Positions 53,222 to 62,451 of a stretch of 64,000 nucleotides of DNA are shown piece after piece. The position numbers and the translations under genes were made by a program. Below the pieces are notes generated by a model. That model saw nothing but the letters and a program-made list of their open reading frames with translations, did not search any database and was not told where the DNA came from. This DNA is from an uncultured Desulfobacter sp. (GTDB lineage: Bacteria; Desulfobacterota; Desulfobacteria; Desulfobacterales; Desulfobacteraceae): assembly GCF_963666145.1 (NCBI RefSeq), contig NZ_OY762614.1:1540501-1604500 (forward strand), given 5' to 3'. Every line of letters starts with the position of its first letter. Within the stretch, counting starts at the first letter, position 1.

Positions 53222-53364
53222 GGAATTTTTTCCTTTGCATCAATTTTGATCCGTTGAAGCAGCCGATCGGTGATCGGGTTGATCGTCTGAATCAACCGTT
53301 TGTTCAAGGGCATCAAAAATCTTGAAACCAAGTATGCCAATCCGCCGCTCAATAATTTATCCAC
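53206..53364 (-). CDS. Possible 52-residue ORF bridging the MFS and DedA-PAP2 genes
   Basis: A GTG at 53364 overlaps the end of the MFS gene, with GGCGGGG upstream, and the frame runs to 53206, overlapping the DedA-PAP2 start. The 52 residues (VDKLLSGGLAYLVSRFLMPL, then a basic helix) match nothing I know. It fits the gap well but could be accidental; only codon use and conservation could decide. Confidence 0.25.
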   Translation of the reverse strand: MDKLLSGGLAYLVSRFLMPLNKRLIQTINPITDRLLQRIKIDAKEKIPCTII

Positions 53365-54565
53365 AAGATTCCCCGCCAAGGCGCCTCTGTCGCCATGCAT
53401 TAAGGGCAAGGCCCACCATTGCCAAAGCGGCAAATGCCGCCCCCGTATAGAACGTAAAGGCTGCGCCGAAACGATTCCACAACAGACCGGCCGCGGCACT
53501 GGCGATCAACATGGCGATGCCGCTGACTAAATTAAAAAAGCCAAAGGCCGTACCGCGCAGATCGGCCGGGGAGGTATCTGCAACCATTGTCGCAAGCAAT
53601 CCCTGGGTCATCCCCAGGTGAAGCCCCCAAAAAGAGACCCCGATAGCAATGCTTAACCAATGATCGCTTGTGGCCAAAATCAGATCAGCAGCAATCAGGA
53701 CAATCAAACCCAACGCCAGCAACGTGCCGTGTTTCATGCGATCCGAGAGTCGGCCAAAGGGATAGGCTGATCCCGAATAGACCAGGTTCATGCCGGCCAT
53801 TACCAGGGGAACGTAGGCGACCGGAATCCCGCCTTGCCGGGCCTGGAGCACAAGGAATGCTTCACTGAATCGTGCCAATGTGAAAACCGCGCCGATACCG
53901 ACTATCCACCAGTAAGTGCGATTCAATCGCCTGAGGTTGTCACTGCGGATCGGATTGACGCGTTTTTCACCAACCTGCCGTTCCGGTTCGCGTACGCCAA
54001 ATACCAGCAGGGCAACAGCAACGACGCCGGGGACGAGGGCGACCCAGAATACTGCACGGAAATCGTTGGCCCAGAGCAACATCAAGCCGACAGCCAGAAG
54101 GGGGCCAAGCAGTGCGCCGACCGTGTCGAGCGATTGCCGGAGACCAAATGCGGCGCCCCGAATCTCGGCCGGCGCGATGTCGGCCACCAGTGCATCCCGC
54201 GGCGCACCCCGCACACCCTTCCCCGCCCGATCCAGCATGCGCGCCGCGAGGACGACACCCGCGGTGGGTGCGACGGCAAACAACGGCTTGGTCAACGCCC
54301 CCAAAGCGTAGCCCAGTACAGCCAGGGCCTTGCGCTTGCCCAGATAGTCGCTTAGGGCACCTGAGAATACTTTGACGATGAGGGCTGTGGACTCAGCCAG
54401 ACCTTCTATCAGGCCTACGGTAAACGTGCTTGCGCCCAGAGTGCCGACCAGAAACAGGGGCAGCAGGCTGTGGATCATCTCGGATGAGATGTCCATGAAC
54501 ATGCTCACCAGGCCAAGGGTCCAAATACTGACCGGCATACGCTTAAAAGGGGTATTCGTAATCAT
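53357..54565 (-). CDS. Major facilitator superfamily transporter
   Basis: The 402-residue protein has twelve TM helices and the MFS motif A-like GALSDYLGKRKALAVLGYAL between TM2 and TM3, and AGKGVRGAPRDALVADIAP after TM4. The motifs resemble the drug-proton antiporter group. It may export toxic compounds or lipids. The stretch around 54.0-54.3 kb is visibly more GC-rich than the neighbouring genes, which hints at recent transfer. Its substrate is unknown. Confidence 0.85.
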   Translation of the reverse strand: MITNTPFKRMPVSIWTLGLVSMFMDISSEMIHSLLPLFLVGTLGASTFTVGLIEGLAESTALIVKVFSGALSDYLGKRKALAVLGYALGALTKPLFAVAPTAGVVLAARMLDRAGKGVRGAPRDALVADIAPAEIRGAAFGLRQSLDTVGALLGPLLAVGLMLLWANDFRAVFWVALVPGVVAVALLVFGVREPERQVGEKRVNPIRSDNLRRLNRTYWWIVGIGAVFTLARFSEAFLVLQARQGGIPVAYVPLVMAGMNLVYSGSAYPFGRLSDRMKHGTLLALGLIVLIAADLILATSDHWLSIAIGVSFWGLHLGMTQGLLATMVADTSPADLRGTAFGFFNLVSGIAMLIASAAAGLLWNRFGAAFTFYTGAAFAALAMVGLALNAWRQRRLGGESCG

Positions 54566-54727
54566 ACCTTATGGCTCCAGGTGCATATCAGTGCCTTTAA
54601 GAATTTCTTCTGCCTTCGATAGTTAATCAAAGGTTCTCAATACTGATCATTGAATAATATGCCTATCAAAAATATCGTACTACGTCATGGCCGTGGTCCG
54701 CAAGGTCAGGGCACACCCCGAATCAAA

Positions 54728-55168
54728 TTAACACTCACGGTCGTTGTCTTCGCCGATACGTTGTCCTTGGGTGAGCATTTTATCCTCGAACCGATAGCCG
54801 CAATGGCTGCCGCACAGGCGAACTTCCTCAATATCCCGCTGATCAATCGGGAAGACCTTGCAGGCACCGGGGCGACACACCCCATAGACAAGACATTTTC
54901 CCTGCGTTGTCAGTGCGGGACAGGTAAAAAGCAAATTGCAGCAGGTTCCGCATTGCCTGCAGTTGCCCCGGCGGATAGACAACTGGGTTTGAACGTATTG
55001 TTTTTTGAAATGAACCAGCCGGAAGCGCCGGATCTTTCCGGTGCCATGAAGAACCATGCGGCTGTCGGTGAAAACCCGGACGACAGCACCGGCCAACCGG
55101 TCAAAGGAGGCCGTCAAAACGGAAGTCCAGCCGGCCCATCTATGTATATTTAAATCAAGTGATTTCAT
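54728..55168 (-). CDS. YkgJ-family cysteine-cluster protein
   Basis: The 146-residue protein carries eight Cys in the pattern CRQCGTCC, then C, C, C, C and later one C, with GVCRPGACKVFP, as in YkgJ (former CxxCxxCC). These residues are thought to bind a Zn or Fe-S cluster. The first 45 residues are not part of the domain. The stop follows a terminal Cys. It lies between the MFS and uppP genes; the role is unknown. Confidence 0.8.
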   Translation of the reverse strand: MKSLDLNIHRWAGWTSVLTASFDRLAGAVVRVFTDSRMVLHGTGKIRRFRLVHFKKQYVQTQLSIRRGNCRQCGTCCNLLFTCPALTTQGKCLVYGVCRPGACKVFPIDQRDIEEVRLCGSHCGYRFEDKMLTQGQRIGEDNDREC

Positions 55169-55356
55169 ATTTATTCCTATTGCAATAAGCGATTATTGTT
55201 TCAGATCCAGATGCCGTCCATAAAAATGAACGGCGGTAAAGCCTCTATGTGAACGTATCAGTAAGTTGTTAAATCACTTTCATGTTTTGTTGTGGGGGTT
55301 AAGCCTGGGTGTTGATAGAACGGATCGGGCTATGGCCGTTATTGAATCCATCTCTT

Positions 55357-56331
55357 CTACGCCGTCAGCAGGAATACCGTCGTGACCACGGCAATGGCCA
55401 CCCGGTAATAACCAAAGAGTTCCAGGCCGTGCCGGGACAGGTAACGCACCATCCACTTCACGGAGACCAGAGCGGCGAAGAAGGCAACCGTCACGCCGAC
55501 AATCAGCGAATAATGGTCAAAGATCTGCAGCATCATCCGGCCATGTTTCAAAACATCATACGCCGTGGCGGCCCCAAGCGTTACGACGCCCAGCAAAAAG
55601 CTGTATTCAACGGCCGCCTCCATGGTCAGACCGACCAGCAAACCGCCCATAATGGTGACCAGACTGCGGCTGACACCCGGCCACATGGCGATACATTGGG
55701 CAAAACCGATGACCAAGGCCATTTTCCAGGTCATATCATCTACCGTGATGCTGAATCGTTTTTCCTGGAGCTTTCTTCGATTCCCCCGGCTCACAGCCAA
55801 AATGGCAATGCCGCCGACCAGCCAGGCAGCCACCACCGGCCAGGGCCCGAACAGGTATGTTTTAATCGCACGATTGAACAACAGACCGATAACCGCCGCA
55901 GGCAGAAATCCTGCCGCCACGCTGATCAACAAACGACGCCCGCCGGCATCATGACCCGATATTCCCCGCACCATTTGTTTAAGCCGGCCAAAGTAAAGCC
56001 AAAGTACGGCCAAAATCGCCCCAACTTGAATGCAGATGGTATACGCATCCAAAGCGTCCTTGACTTGCAGCCTTTGGGCCGTAGATAAATACGGATTCCG
56101 GCTGATGCCCAAAATTTTTTCCGCCAGCAACAGATGGCCGGTGGAACTGACCGGCAGGTATTCGGTCACGCCTTCGACAACCCCCAAAACGATGGCCTGG
56201 GGGAGTGTCATGATCTTTTGCTCAACCGCCGCAGAATTGATTCCGGATAACCCTTGGGCATCTGCAATGGAAAAAAAGAGCGCCGAAAGCGCCATCACCG
56301 AGAGGGCAATGGCGCAGATTCGTCTATCCAT
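55357..56331 (-). CDS. uppP: Undecaprenyl-diphosphatase
   Basis: The 324-residue membrane protein has the two BacA/UppP motifs, GVVEGVTEYLPVSSTGH and ECIAMWPGVSRS-type (QCIAMWPGVSRSLVTIMGG). It dephosphorylates undecaprenyl diphosphate outside the membrane so that the carrier is reused. It has an N-terminal extension of about 40 residues resembling a signal peptide (ALFFSIADAQG) that most UppP proteins lack. Its start overlaps the COG4705 gene stop by eight bases. It fits the envelope island because Arn sugars and peptidoglycan use the same carrier. Confidence 0.92.
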   Translation of the reverse strand: MDRRICAIALSVMALSALFFSIADAQGLSGINSAAVEQKIMTLPQAIVLGVVEGVTEYLPVSSTGHLLLAEKILGISRNPYLSTAQRLQVKDALDAYTICIQVGAILAVLWLYFGRLKQMVRGISGHDAGGRRLLISVAAGFLPAAVIGLLFNRAIKTYLFGPWPVVAAWLVGGIAILAVSRGNRRKLQEKRFSITVDDMTWKMALVIGFAQCIAMWPGVSRSLVTIMGGLLVGLTMEAAVEYSFLLGVVTLGAATAYDVLKHGRMMLQIFDHYSLIVGVTVAFFAALVSVKWMVRYLSRHGLELFGYYRVAIAVVTTVFLLTA

Positions 56332-57595
56332 GGGTATGACCGTCCCTTATCTGTGACGGCGTAGGATTCAATGTATCAATGACCGTAAGCAATGAATGAA
56401 GAGAGTCCTGACAGGCAGCGCTGTTTTGATGGAATGCCCGAAGCTGCCTCAGAACAGTGTCAATTGAATCATCAACATTTGTCCACTTTTCTTTGTTCAT
56501 GCGCTTAAGTGCGCCAGCCGCATTGTCCCAAGCGGTTTCCAGATCTCTTACCTTTGTTTTTGCCGCGGACAGATTTCCGGAATCAACGAGCTCAAGGGTA
56601 GCCATGGTTATGGTTTTGAAAGGCGATAAGTCCCCCAGGGGACGAAAATCTGATGCCTGAGTTTGCCCTATAGCGGGTGTGGCTTCAGCCGTGGTGGACA
56701 TTGGGAGGCCTGCACGAAGCCAGTGGTATCCGCCCCAGCAAATAAAAACCAGCGCGCTCAGAACCACCACAACCTGGGCGAATACAGTTCTCGGGGAGGA
56801 ATGGACTTTCTTGTCGCCGTCATCACGTTTGGCAATCATATCCCGTTTGGTAATTGTCAGAAAGATAACGGTAAACAGTATGGCTGAAAGAAAGATCGCG
56901 CTTGTCAGTGTCGGACCCCAATTAAGCCCGCCGTTGGCAGTCGATTGGGACATGTAATCGCCAAGACATGCGCCCAGCGGTCGGGTCATAATGTAAATGA
57001 TCCAGAAAGAGAGGATTGAATCAAGTCCTGATTTCCAGGCGACCGAAATGACGAAAACCAGAGAGCAGACGAGGATGCCGGTAACCAGGTATCCCAATCC
57101 GAGCCCTTCGGCCATAAGGTCGCCCGCAGCGGTTCCCAGGGCAAACGTAAAAAGGATGGCAATCCAGTAGAACGACTCTCTTCGTGCTGTGAAAATCGAA
57201 TGAATGGAAAGCGTCTTTTCAACCCCATACCAGACCGCAAAGGTGACAGCCAACGCCACACTGAAAAAAAGTGTGCTGGTTTCAAGCGGGATCTGCAGTG
57301 CGTCGGTAAGAAGGTCGGTAACCAAGGTCCCGAAAATACTGATGAGCACAACCGTCAGCCAGTATATGCCGGGAACGTATTTAGGCGCCCGGTATTGGAA
57401 AACAAGAACGATCGCGAGCAATACGCCCATGACGGCGGAGGTTCCGCCAAGACCAAACCCGAGCCCCATGTTAAGAAAATCGGCAGCTGTTTCTCCAACC
57501 GTCGTACAAAGCACTTTGATAATCCAGAAGTAAACGGTTACCTCCGGAACTTTACTCAGCAATTGTCCCAATTGCTTTTTTTCAAGGGAATTCAT
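56324..57595 (-). CDS. COG4705-type membrane protein with helical C-terminal tail
   Basis: The 423-residue protein has about eight TM helices with repeated blocks (KVPEVTVYFWIIKVLCTTVG, then ETAADFLN) as in COG4705 membrane-anchored proteins, often described in connection with metal or manganese. A soluble helical C-terminus of about 150 residues (SAAKTKVRDLETAWDNAAGA) ends the protein. I start at 57595 because AAAGGAG stands five bases before it; the frame extends to 57658 inside the DedA gene. The family's function is not established. Confidence 0.72.
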   Translation of the reverse strand: MNSLEKKQLGQLLSKVPEVTVYFWIIKVLCTTVGETAADFLNMGLGFGLGGTSAVMGVLLAIVLVFQYRAPKYVPGIYWLTVVLISIFGTLVTDLLTDALQIPLETSTLFFSVALAVTFAVWYGVEKTLSIHSIFTARRESFYWIAILFTFALGTAAGDLMAEGLGLGYLVTGILVCSLVFVISVAWKSGLDSILSFWIIYIMTRPLGACLGDYMSQSTANGGLNWGPTLTSAIFLSAILFTVIFLTITKRDMIAKRDDGDKKVHSSPRTVFAQVVVVLSALVFICWGGYHWLRAGLPMSTTAEATPAIGQTQASDFRPLGDLSPFKTITMATLELVDSGNLSAAKTKVRDLETAWDNAAGALKRMNKEKWTNVDDSIDTVLRQLRAFHQNSAACQDSLHSLLTVIDTLNPTPSQIRDGHTHG

Positions 57596-57654
57596 TCCGT
57601 CTCCTTTAAAATCATTGTATTTATGTAAAAAAGGTCGCGCTTCTCTTTCTTGAT

Positions 57655-58371
57655 TCATTTTTGCTCGATTTTCAATTCGGATAGACAGGACACTGCACCG
57701 CCCTGGCGTGAATCCACCGGTAAATCACTATATTCAGATTGGCATCCATCATTGCTCGGCACGAATGTCCGCCGTTGACGACTTCGCCACTTGCGCCAAT
57801 AAAAGAAGACGATGCCGACGCAGACGACAACCAGAAACGGGGTGATCCGGCTCAGGTGTTGAAGCACAAGCTGCTCGTTACGGCCGAACCAATACCCCAG
57901 ACCGGCCAGCACCGACACCCACAGCCCCGCCCCCAGAACCGTAGCCGCACAAAAGGAGAACATATTCATTCGAGATAAGCCGGCCGGCAAGGAAATATAT
58001 TGGCGAATTCCCGGCAGCAGGCGCCCGATGAACATGCTGATATTGCCGTGACGCTCGAAAAAACGATCGGCTTTTTCCAGGGAGCCGGGGCTGACCAGCA
58101 GGTATCGCCCGTACTTTTCAAAAAACGGCCGGCCGAACTTCATGGAAATCCAGTAGTTGAACAAAGCACCCAGCAGACTTCCCAGTGTTCCGCAGAGAAG
58201 AACCATGCCGATGTTCATTTTTCCCGTGGCCGCAAGATATGCGGCCGGCGGAATGACCACCTCACTGGGAAAGGGGAAAAACGAGGATTCCAAAACCATA
58301 AGCATCACGATACCGGGATATCCCCACTGCCCAACAGTATGTGCAAGCCAGGCGACAAATTGGTGAAACAT
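57655..58371 (-). CDS. DedA-family membrane protein
   Basis: The 238-residue protein has the DedA pattern: FPSEVVIPPAAYLAATGKMN, GSLLGALFNYWISMKFGRPF and FIGRLLPGIRQYISLPAGLS with conserved Gly/Arg/Pro. DedA proteins are lipid-carrier or phospholipid flippases, and some are needed for resistance to cationic peptides and aminoarabinose addition. This matches the arn operon nearby. It is the second DedA domain in the window (the other is fused to PAP2). Confidence 0.9.
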   Translation of the reverse strand: MFHQFVAWLAHTVGQWGYPGIVMLMVLESSFFPFPSEVVIPPAAYLAATGKMNIGMVLLCGTLGSLLGALFNYWISMKFGRPFFEKYGRYLLVSPGSLEKADRFFERHGNISMFIGRLLPGIRQYISLPAGLSRMNMFSFCAATVLGAGLWVSVLAGLGYWFGRNEQLVLQHLSRITPFLVVVCVGIVFFYWRKWRSRQRRTFVPSNDGCQSEYSDLPVDSRQGGAVSCLSELKIEQK

Positions 58372-58400
58372 CTTACACTCCTTTGATACAACGCGTTGGA

Positions 58401-58805
58401 TTAATCCTCACGACCCCGGTCATTGTCTTCGCCGACATCATGATCCTCATCATCATCTCTGTGATCCCGCTCCATGGCCAGCACCTTGCCGGAACCGGCA
58501 TCCACTTTCACGTCCATGACGGCCTTGTCAGCGGTCACCACTTCAATGCCGTAAACCAGAAAACCGTTTTCATCCTCAAGTTCCGTTTTCAAAACCTGGC
58601 CCTGAACAGAGGCCAGGGCTTTTTGAACAGCCTGATCCATCGAAATTTTTGCCATTGAGGGAAATTCGGATTCAGACTGCTTTTCGATCCGGATGGTGCC
58701 GTTGTGGATCTCAGTGTTATCGGAACCGGCCAAACTCACCCCGGCCGCTGTGATACTGATAAATAATGTCCCTAGGCCAGCCATAACAATTAATTTTTTT
58801 TTCAT
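58401..58805 (-). CDS. PepSY-domain periplasmic protein
   Basis: The 134-residue protein has a signal peptide (about residues 1-26) and one PepSY domain (ISMDQAVQKALASVQGQVLKT, then ENGFLVYGIEVV and VDAGSGKVLAME). The C-terminus is acidic and rich in Asp/His (RDDDEDHDVGEDNDRGRED), possibly metal-binding. PepSY proteins often inhibit proteases or sit next to two-component systems. It follows the sensor kinase gene on the same strand. The 146-base spacer has an ACGGCAGC/GCTGCCGT inverted repeat (58833-58876). Confidence 0.85.
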   Translation of the reverse strand: MKKKLIVMAGLGTLFISITAAGVSLAGSDNTEIHNGTIRIEKQSESEFPSMAKISMDQAVQKALASVQGQVLKTELEDENGFLVYGIEVVTADKAVMDVKVDAGSGKVLAMERDHRDDDEDHDVGEDNDRGRED

Positions 58806-58951
58806 GATGATATCTCCTGTTGTCAGATTGCGACGGCAGCAGGATCACCGGATGTCCGTCACCTGGTGGCTGCCGTTTTGCCTAATATATTCTACGCATT
58901 ATGAAGGAAGCATGAACAAAGGAGCGCTGAATCAAAAAAAGTGGACCGAAA

Positions 58952-60358
58952 TCATGCCGGACCTTTTTGCCGGGAATACGGCAGCTGAACCATGACCCGT
59001 GTCCATTCGTCAATACGGCTTTCAATGGTCACTTTTCCGCCGTGAAGTTCAATGATTTTTTTGACCATAGCCAATCCCAGTCCGGAACCGCCATGTTGGG
59101 TGGATCTGGATTGTTCGATCCGGTAAAATTGTTCAAATACCCGTGAGATCTGCTCGGGGGCGATCCCCGGCCCGGTGTTGGCAAAGATGATGACAACTTC
59201 CGAAGCCGATTTTTCCCCGGTCAGTTCAATATGTCCCCCGTCTTTATTATATTTGACGGCATTGTCCAGGATATTTGAAAAGGCTCGGCCCAGCATCGCT
59301 GAATCCGCCTGAATTTCAACGGCTTCGGGAAAACAAAGGGTCATTGTAATTCCCCGTGTCTCAGCAAGAAACCGGTACTCTTCGGCCAGTGATGATACCA
59401 GGCGTCTCACATAGACAGGCCCCCAATCAAGGGTTGAGAGCGTTTCCAGCCGGGAGAGGTTCAACAAGTCCTTGACCAGCCGATCCATGCGCAGGACCTG
59501 GATTCTGAGGCGATGAAGATTCTCCTCCCCGGCGAAATTTTCCCCCACCAGATCAGAGACAATGAGATCATCTACGACCAGCCGCATTGTGGCCAGCGGT
59601 GTTTTCAGTTCATGGGAGGTATTGAATAAAAATTCTCTTTGCCGGGCAAAAGAGTATTGAAGTCTGTCCAGCATCCCGTTGATGGTTCCGGCAAGATCGT
59701 TGAACTCATCCGGGGCATTTCCGGTGGGTATGCGCTGATCCAGATTCTTTTCACAGATCATTTGGGTCAGATCTTTCATCCGGGCGATGGGCTTAAGAAT
59801 TTTGCCCGCCAGCAGGCGGCTGACGGCGGTCAGTCCCAGGACCGAAAAAATAAGGCCGGCAAAAAAACCTAAAATCATTTCCACGATTTCTTGTTCCAGT
59901 TTTTCTATGGGCCGGGCGATTTGGACTGCAAAGGTCTGCCCGTTCAGTGAAATCCTGAAAGACCGGACTCGGAGGGTCATCTCCTGTTTGTCGTCTGTTT
60001 TTGTGTTTAGATTTGGAAAAACGGCTTTTTCAATGGCACGCTTCCCAGGTGACAGGGCAGGAAGCGCCATCTGTTCAGCCAGTTTCGACTTAAAAATCAG
60101 GCGGTGGTTTTCCTCATTTCGAATCTGCACCCAATAGCGGTCCAGTGCCCGATGGAGCAGGAGGGCTCCCGGGGAATCGGCCTCAAACCCATCCGAGGCG
60201 ACGAGACTGACGGTGCGGTATGCCTCTTCTTGAAGAATATTGTCCAACAGCTCAAAGGGTTGCTCCACCAGTTCATAAAATAAGGCGATGGAAAACAACA
60301 GGCTGCCGATGACGCCGGCACCGACAATCAACAGAGTGATCCTTGTTTTAACGGTCAT
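58952..60358 (-). CDS. Sensor histidine kinase, PmrB/QseC-like, without adjacent regulator
   Basis: The 468-residue kinase has TM1 (about residues 8-29), a periplasmic sensor (30-160), TM2 (161-184), HAMP (185-238), H-box His249 (FLFNTSHELKTPLATM), N-box NILDNAVKYN and GGSGLGLAMVKKII. It lies 26 bases after the arnE-like gene and so is likely co-transcribed with arn. No response regulator gene is nearby; the paralogous pair at 49-51 kb could be its partner. It is an orphan kinase by position. Confidence 0.91.
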   Translation of the reverse strand: MTVKTRITLLIVGAGVIGSLLFSIALFYELVEQPFELLDNILQEEAYRTVSLVASDGFEADSPGALLLHRALDRYWVQIRNEENHRLIFKSKLAEQMALPALSPGKRAIEKAVFPNLNTKTDDKQEMTLRVRSFRISLNGQTFAVQIARPIEKLEQEIVEMILGFFAGLIFSVLGLTAVSRLLAGKILKPIARMKDLTQMICEKNLDQRIPTGNAPDEFNDLAGTINGMLDRLQYSFARQREFLFNTSHELKTPLATMRLVVDDLIVSDLVGENFAGEENLHRLRIQVLRMDRLVKDLLNLSRLETLSTLDWGPVYVRRLVSSLAEEYRFLAETRGITMTLCFPEAVEIQADSAMLGRAFSNILDNAVKYNKDGGHIELTGEKSASEVVIIFANTGPGIAPEQISRVFEQFYRIEQSRSTQHGGSGLGLAMVKKIIELHGGKVTIESRIDEWTRVMVQLPYSRQKGPA

Positions 60359-60384
60359 GAAGTCCCTTTTTCTTTCTCAGGTGT

Positions 60385-60756
60385 TCATGCTGAACGGGTA
60401 ATCAGCCAGACCCCGAGGCAGATAACGGCAATGCCGGCCCAGCGCGTCAGGCTGATGCTCTCCTGAAAAAAGATCCACCCGGCAAACGCCGTGACAATAT
60501 AGCCGATGGACAGCAGGGGATAGGCATAACTGACTTCAACCCTGGAAAGCACCAGGAGCCAGACCACCACACTGATGACGTAACAGGACAATCCGGCCAG
60601 AACACAGGGGCTTGTGGCAACGGCAAAAAAAATGTGGCTGCTGTTCCGCAGGGAAAATTCAAAATAACCGATTTGCCTCATGCCCTGCTTGAGTGCCAGT
60701 TGGGCGGCCGCGTTCAGCAGGACGCCAAAAATAATCAGAGGAAGATAGACTGCCAT
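60385..60756 (-). CDS. arnE: ArnE/ArnF-like SMR-family flippase subunit
   Basis: The 123-residue protein has four TM helices of the small multidrug resistance superfamily (LLNAAAQLALKQGMRQIG; VSYAYPLLSIGYIVTAFAGW). In enterobacteria ArnE and ArnF flip aminoarabinosyl-undecaprenyl phosphate. It lies 12 bases after arnT in the same operon, which supports the call. Only one subunit gene is present here, so it may act as a homodimer. SMR drug efflux is less likely by context. Confidence 0.8.
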   Translation of the reverse strand: MAVYLPLIIFGVLLNAAAQLALKQGMRQIGYFEFSLRNSSHIFFAVATSPCVLAGLSCYVISVVVWLLVLSRVEVSYAYPLLSIGYIVTAFAGWIFFQESISLTRWAGIAVICLGVWLITRSA

Positions 60757-60768
60757 GTTTGTCTCCTT

Positions 60769-62451
60769 TCAAAATCGCCGGAACACATATCCTGTGGGCC
60801 CGTTCTGGTCTTGAACAACTGGGGGCGGCAACTGATTCTCCCACTGGGAGACATTTTTAAACCTGCCGATCAGAACCGTTTTACCTGGATTTTTTCGGAT
60901 CAGGCCGGCTGCTGTTTTGACGTCAAGGTGCCGGCCCTCGGCATCCGGATATGTTAATCCATACGCCAGTTCACCGACCCCACCGAGGATATGGACGTCC
61001 GTACGCTTCAAATACCAGCAAACCGCCCGGAGCGAATCCTCATCGGAAATGATGATATCGTCGCGGGCAACGGATTGCCTGTATTTTTCAAGAAAAGGCC
61101 CGGGACATTTGACTTCACGGGTCTGATCCGGAATCGTGAAATGAGCGATAAAAAAGAAAAACAAAGGAGCCGCACCAAAGAGAAGGAGCTTAGCCCGCCG
61201 ATTACGGCTTTTTAAAGACCAGACACTGAGCAGCACCATAAAGGCCAGACCGTTGATGGCCATCATCACCTTCCAGGACGCGCTAAACGGCCGGACACCG
61301 TTGATACCGAAAAACTGGACCAGGGGCAAGGCAAGCAGAATAACGGCAAACAGCACGGCGGTTACAACCGTCCCGCCATTAAAAAGGCGATTTGGCCCCG
61401 ACGACTTAAACAGGTGCCTAAGCCCGAACGACATGAGAACGGCAAAGGGAGGAAAACAGGGCAGAATATAGGTGAGAAGCTTTCCTCTTGACAGCGACAA
61501 AAACAAAAAAGGCAGAACCAGCCAGCAGAAGCTTGCACGCATCAGCCTATGTTTCGAACCGTCCCCGCGCAGCTGGGAAATGATCCCCCGGACAGCGGCC
61601 GGGGCAACAAAGGTCCAGGGAATAAACATGGCCGGGGCCGTCAGAAAGAAAAACCAGAACGTCTCTCGGTGCTGAGCGTCGTCTGCCATGAACCTGCGGA
61701 TATGTTCGTTCCAGAAGAAAAAATGCCAGAAATCCGGCTCTTTCAGATGAATCATGACGCCCCAGGGTATGGTAACAACCACGGCTGTCAGGATCGGCAG
61801 CCAACTCATCCGGAACAGATCCTTGTATCTTCGTTCCCAGACCAGATAGGGGGCAAGGGAGACCACCGGCACGGCCAAGGCCAGAAATCCTTTTGTCAGA
61901 AAGGCAAAACCGCAGAAAACACCGGAGACCAGTAGCAGCACCTTTTCCCGTGTGGAGCCGGGCACAGCTTCCGATGCAAGGAAAAAAACGCTTATGGTGG
62001 CCGTTAAAAAAAATGAAAACAGACTGTCCAGTACAGCGGTATTGCCCACGCCAAATACCTCAAAACAGGATAGAAAAATCAGCGGAGCCAGCAGGGCATA
62101 GAATCCATCCTCTTCATCCTCCCGGCGACCGGCATGTCTCATCAGCAAAAAGATCAAAACTGCGGACAAGCCGACCGAAAGGGCTGACGGAAAGCGCACG
62201 GCAAAGTTGTTCTCCCCCAAAACTTTGAGGGATAAGGCATGAACCCAGTAGCCCATGGCCGGCTTTTCAAAGTAACGCAGCCCGTTGATATGGGGGGTGA
62301 TCCAGTCTCCGCCGGCAATCATTTCCCTGGGCACTTCAGCATATCGGGTCTCATCCGGCACCACAAGATCTCTGACGCCCAAAGGCAGGATATAGGCCAG
62401 CAGAAAAAAAGAGACCAGCAGCAGAGCGGTAAATTTATTCGTATTGCTCAT
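60769..62451 (-). CDS. arnT: ArnT-like lipid A aminoarabinose transferase (GT39/GT83 type)
   Basis: The 560-residue protein has about twelve TM helices and the ArnT/PMT-like N-terminus: YILPLGVRDLVVPDETRYAE with the catalytic Asp-Glu, VPREMIAGGDWITPHINGLR and FEKPAMGYWVHALS. It transfers 4-amino-4-deoxy-L-arabinose from undecaprenyl phosphate to lipid A in the periplasm. I start at 62451, where the ATG overlaps the arnD stop (ATGA); the frame extends to 62511. Position after arnD and before an ArnE-like gene supports the call. Confidence 0.9.
   Translation of the reverse strand: MSNTNKFTALLLVSFFLLAYILPLGVRDLVVPDETRYAEVPREMIAGGDWITPHINGLRYFEKPAMGYWVHALSLKVLGENNFAVRFPSALSVGLSAVLIFLLMRHAGRREDEEDGFYALLAPLIFLSCFEVFGVGNTAVLDSLFSFFLTATISVFFLASEAVPGSTREKVLLLVSGVFCGFAFLTKGFLALAVPVVSLAPYLVWERRYKDLFRMSWLPILTAVVVTIPWGVMIHLKEPDFWHFFFWNEHIRRFMADDAQHRETFWFFFLTAPAMFIPWTFVAPAAVRGIISQLRGDGSKHRLMRASFCWLVLPFLFLSLSRGKLLTYILPCFPPFAVLMSFGLRHLFKSSGPNRLFNGGTVVTAVLFAVILLALPLVQFFGINGVRPFSASWKVMMAINGLAFMVLLSVWSLKSRNRRAKLLLFGAAPLFFFFIAHFTIPDQTREVKCPGPFLEKYRQSVARDDIIISDEDSLRAVCWYLKRTDVHILGGVGELAYGLTYPDAEGRHLDVKTAAGLIRKNPGKTVLIGRFKNVSQWENQLPPPVVQDQNGPTGYVFRRF

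Noticed and set aside
54082..54375. Plus- and minus-strand frames rich in Arg/Pro inside the MFS gene
   Set aside because: They are shadows in a GC-rich part of a complete twelve-TM transporter gene.
58833..58876. ACGGCAGC/GCTGCCGT inverted repeat as a terminator of the orphan kinase gene
   Set aside because: No T-run follows on the minus strand and the 28-base loop is long; I leave it as an unassigned repeat.
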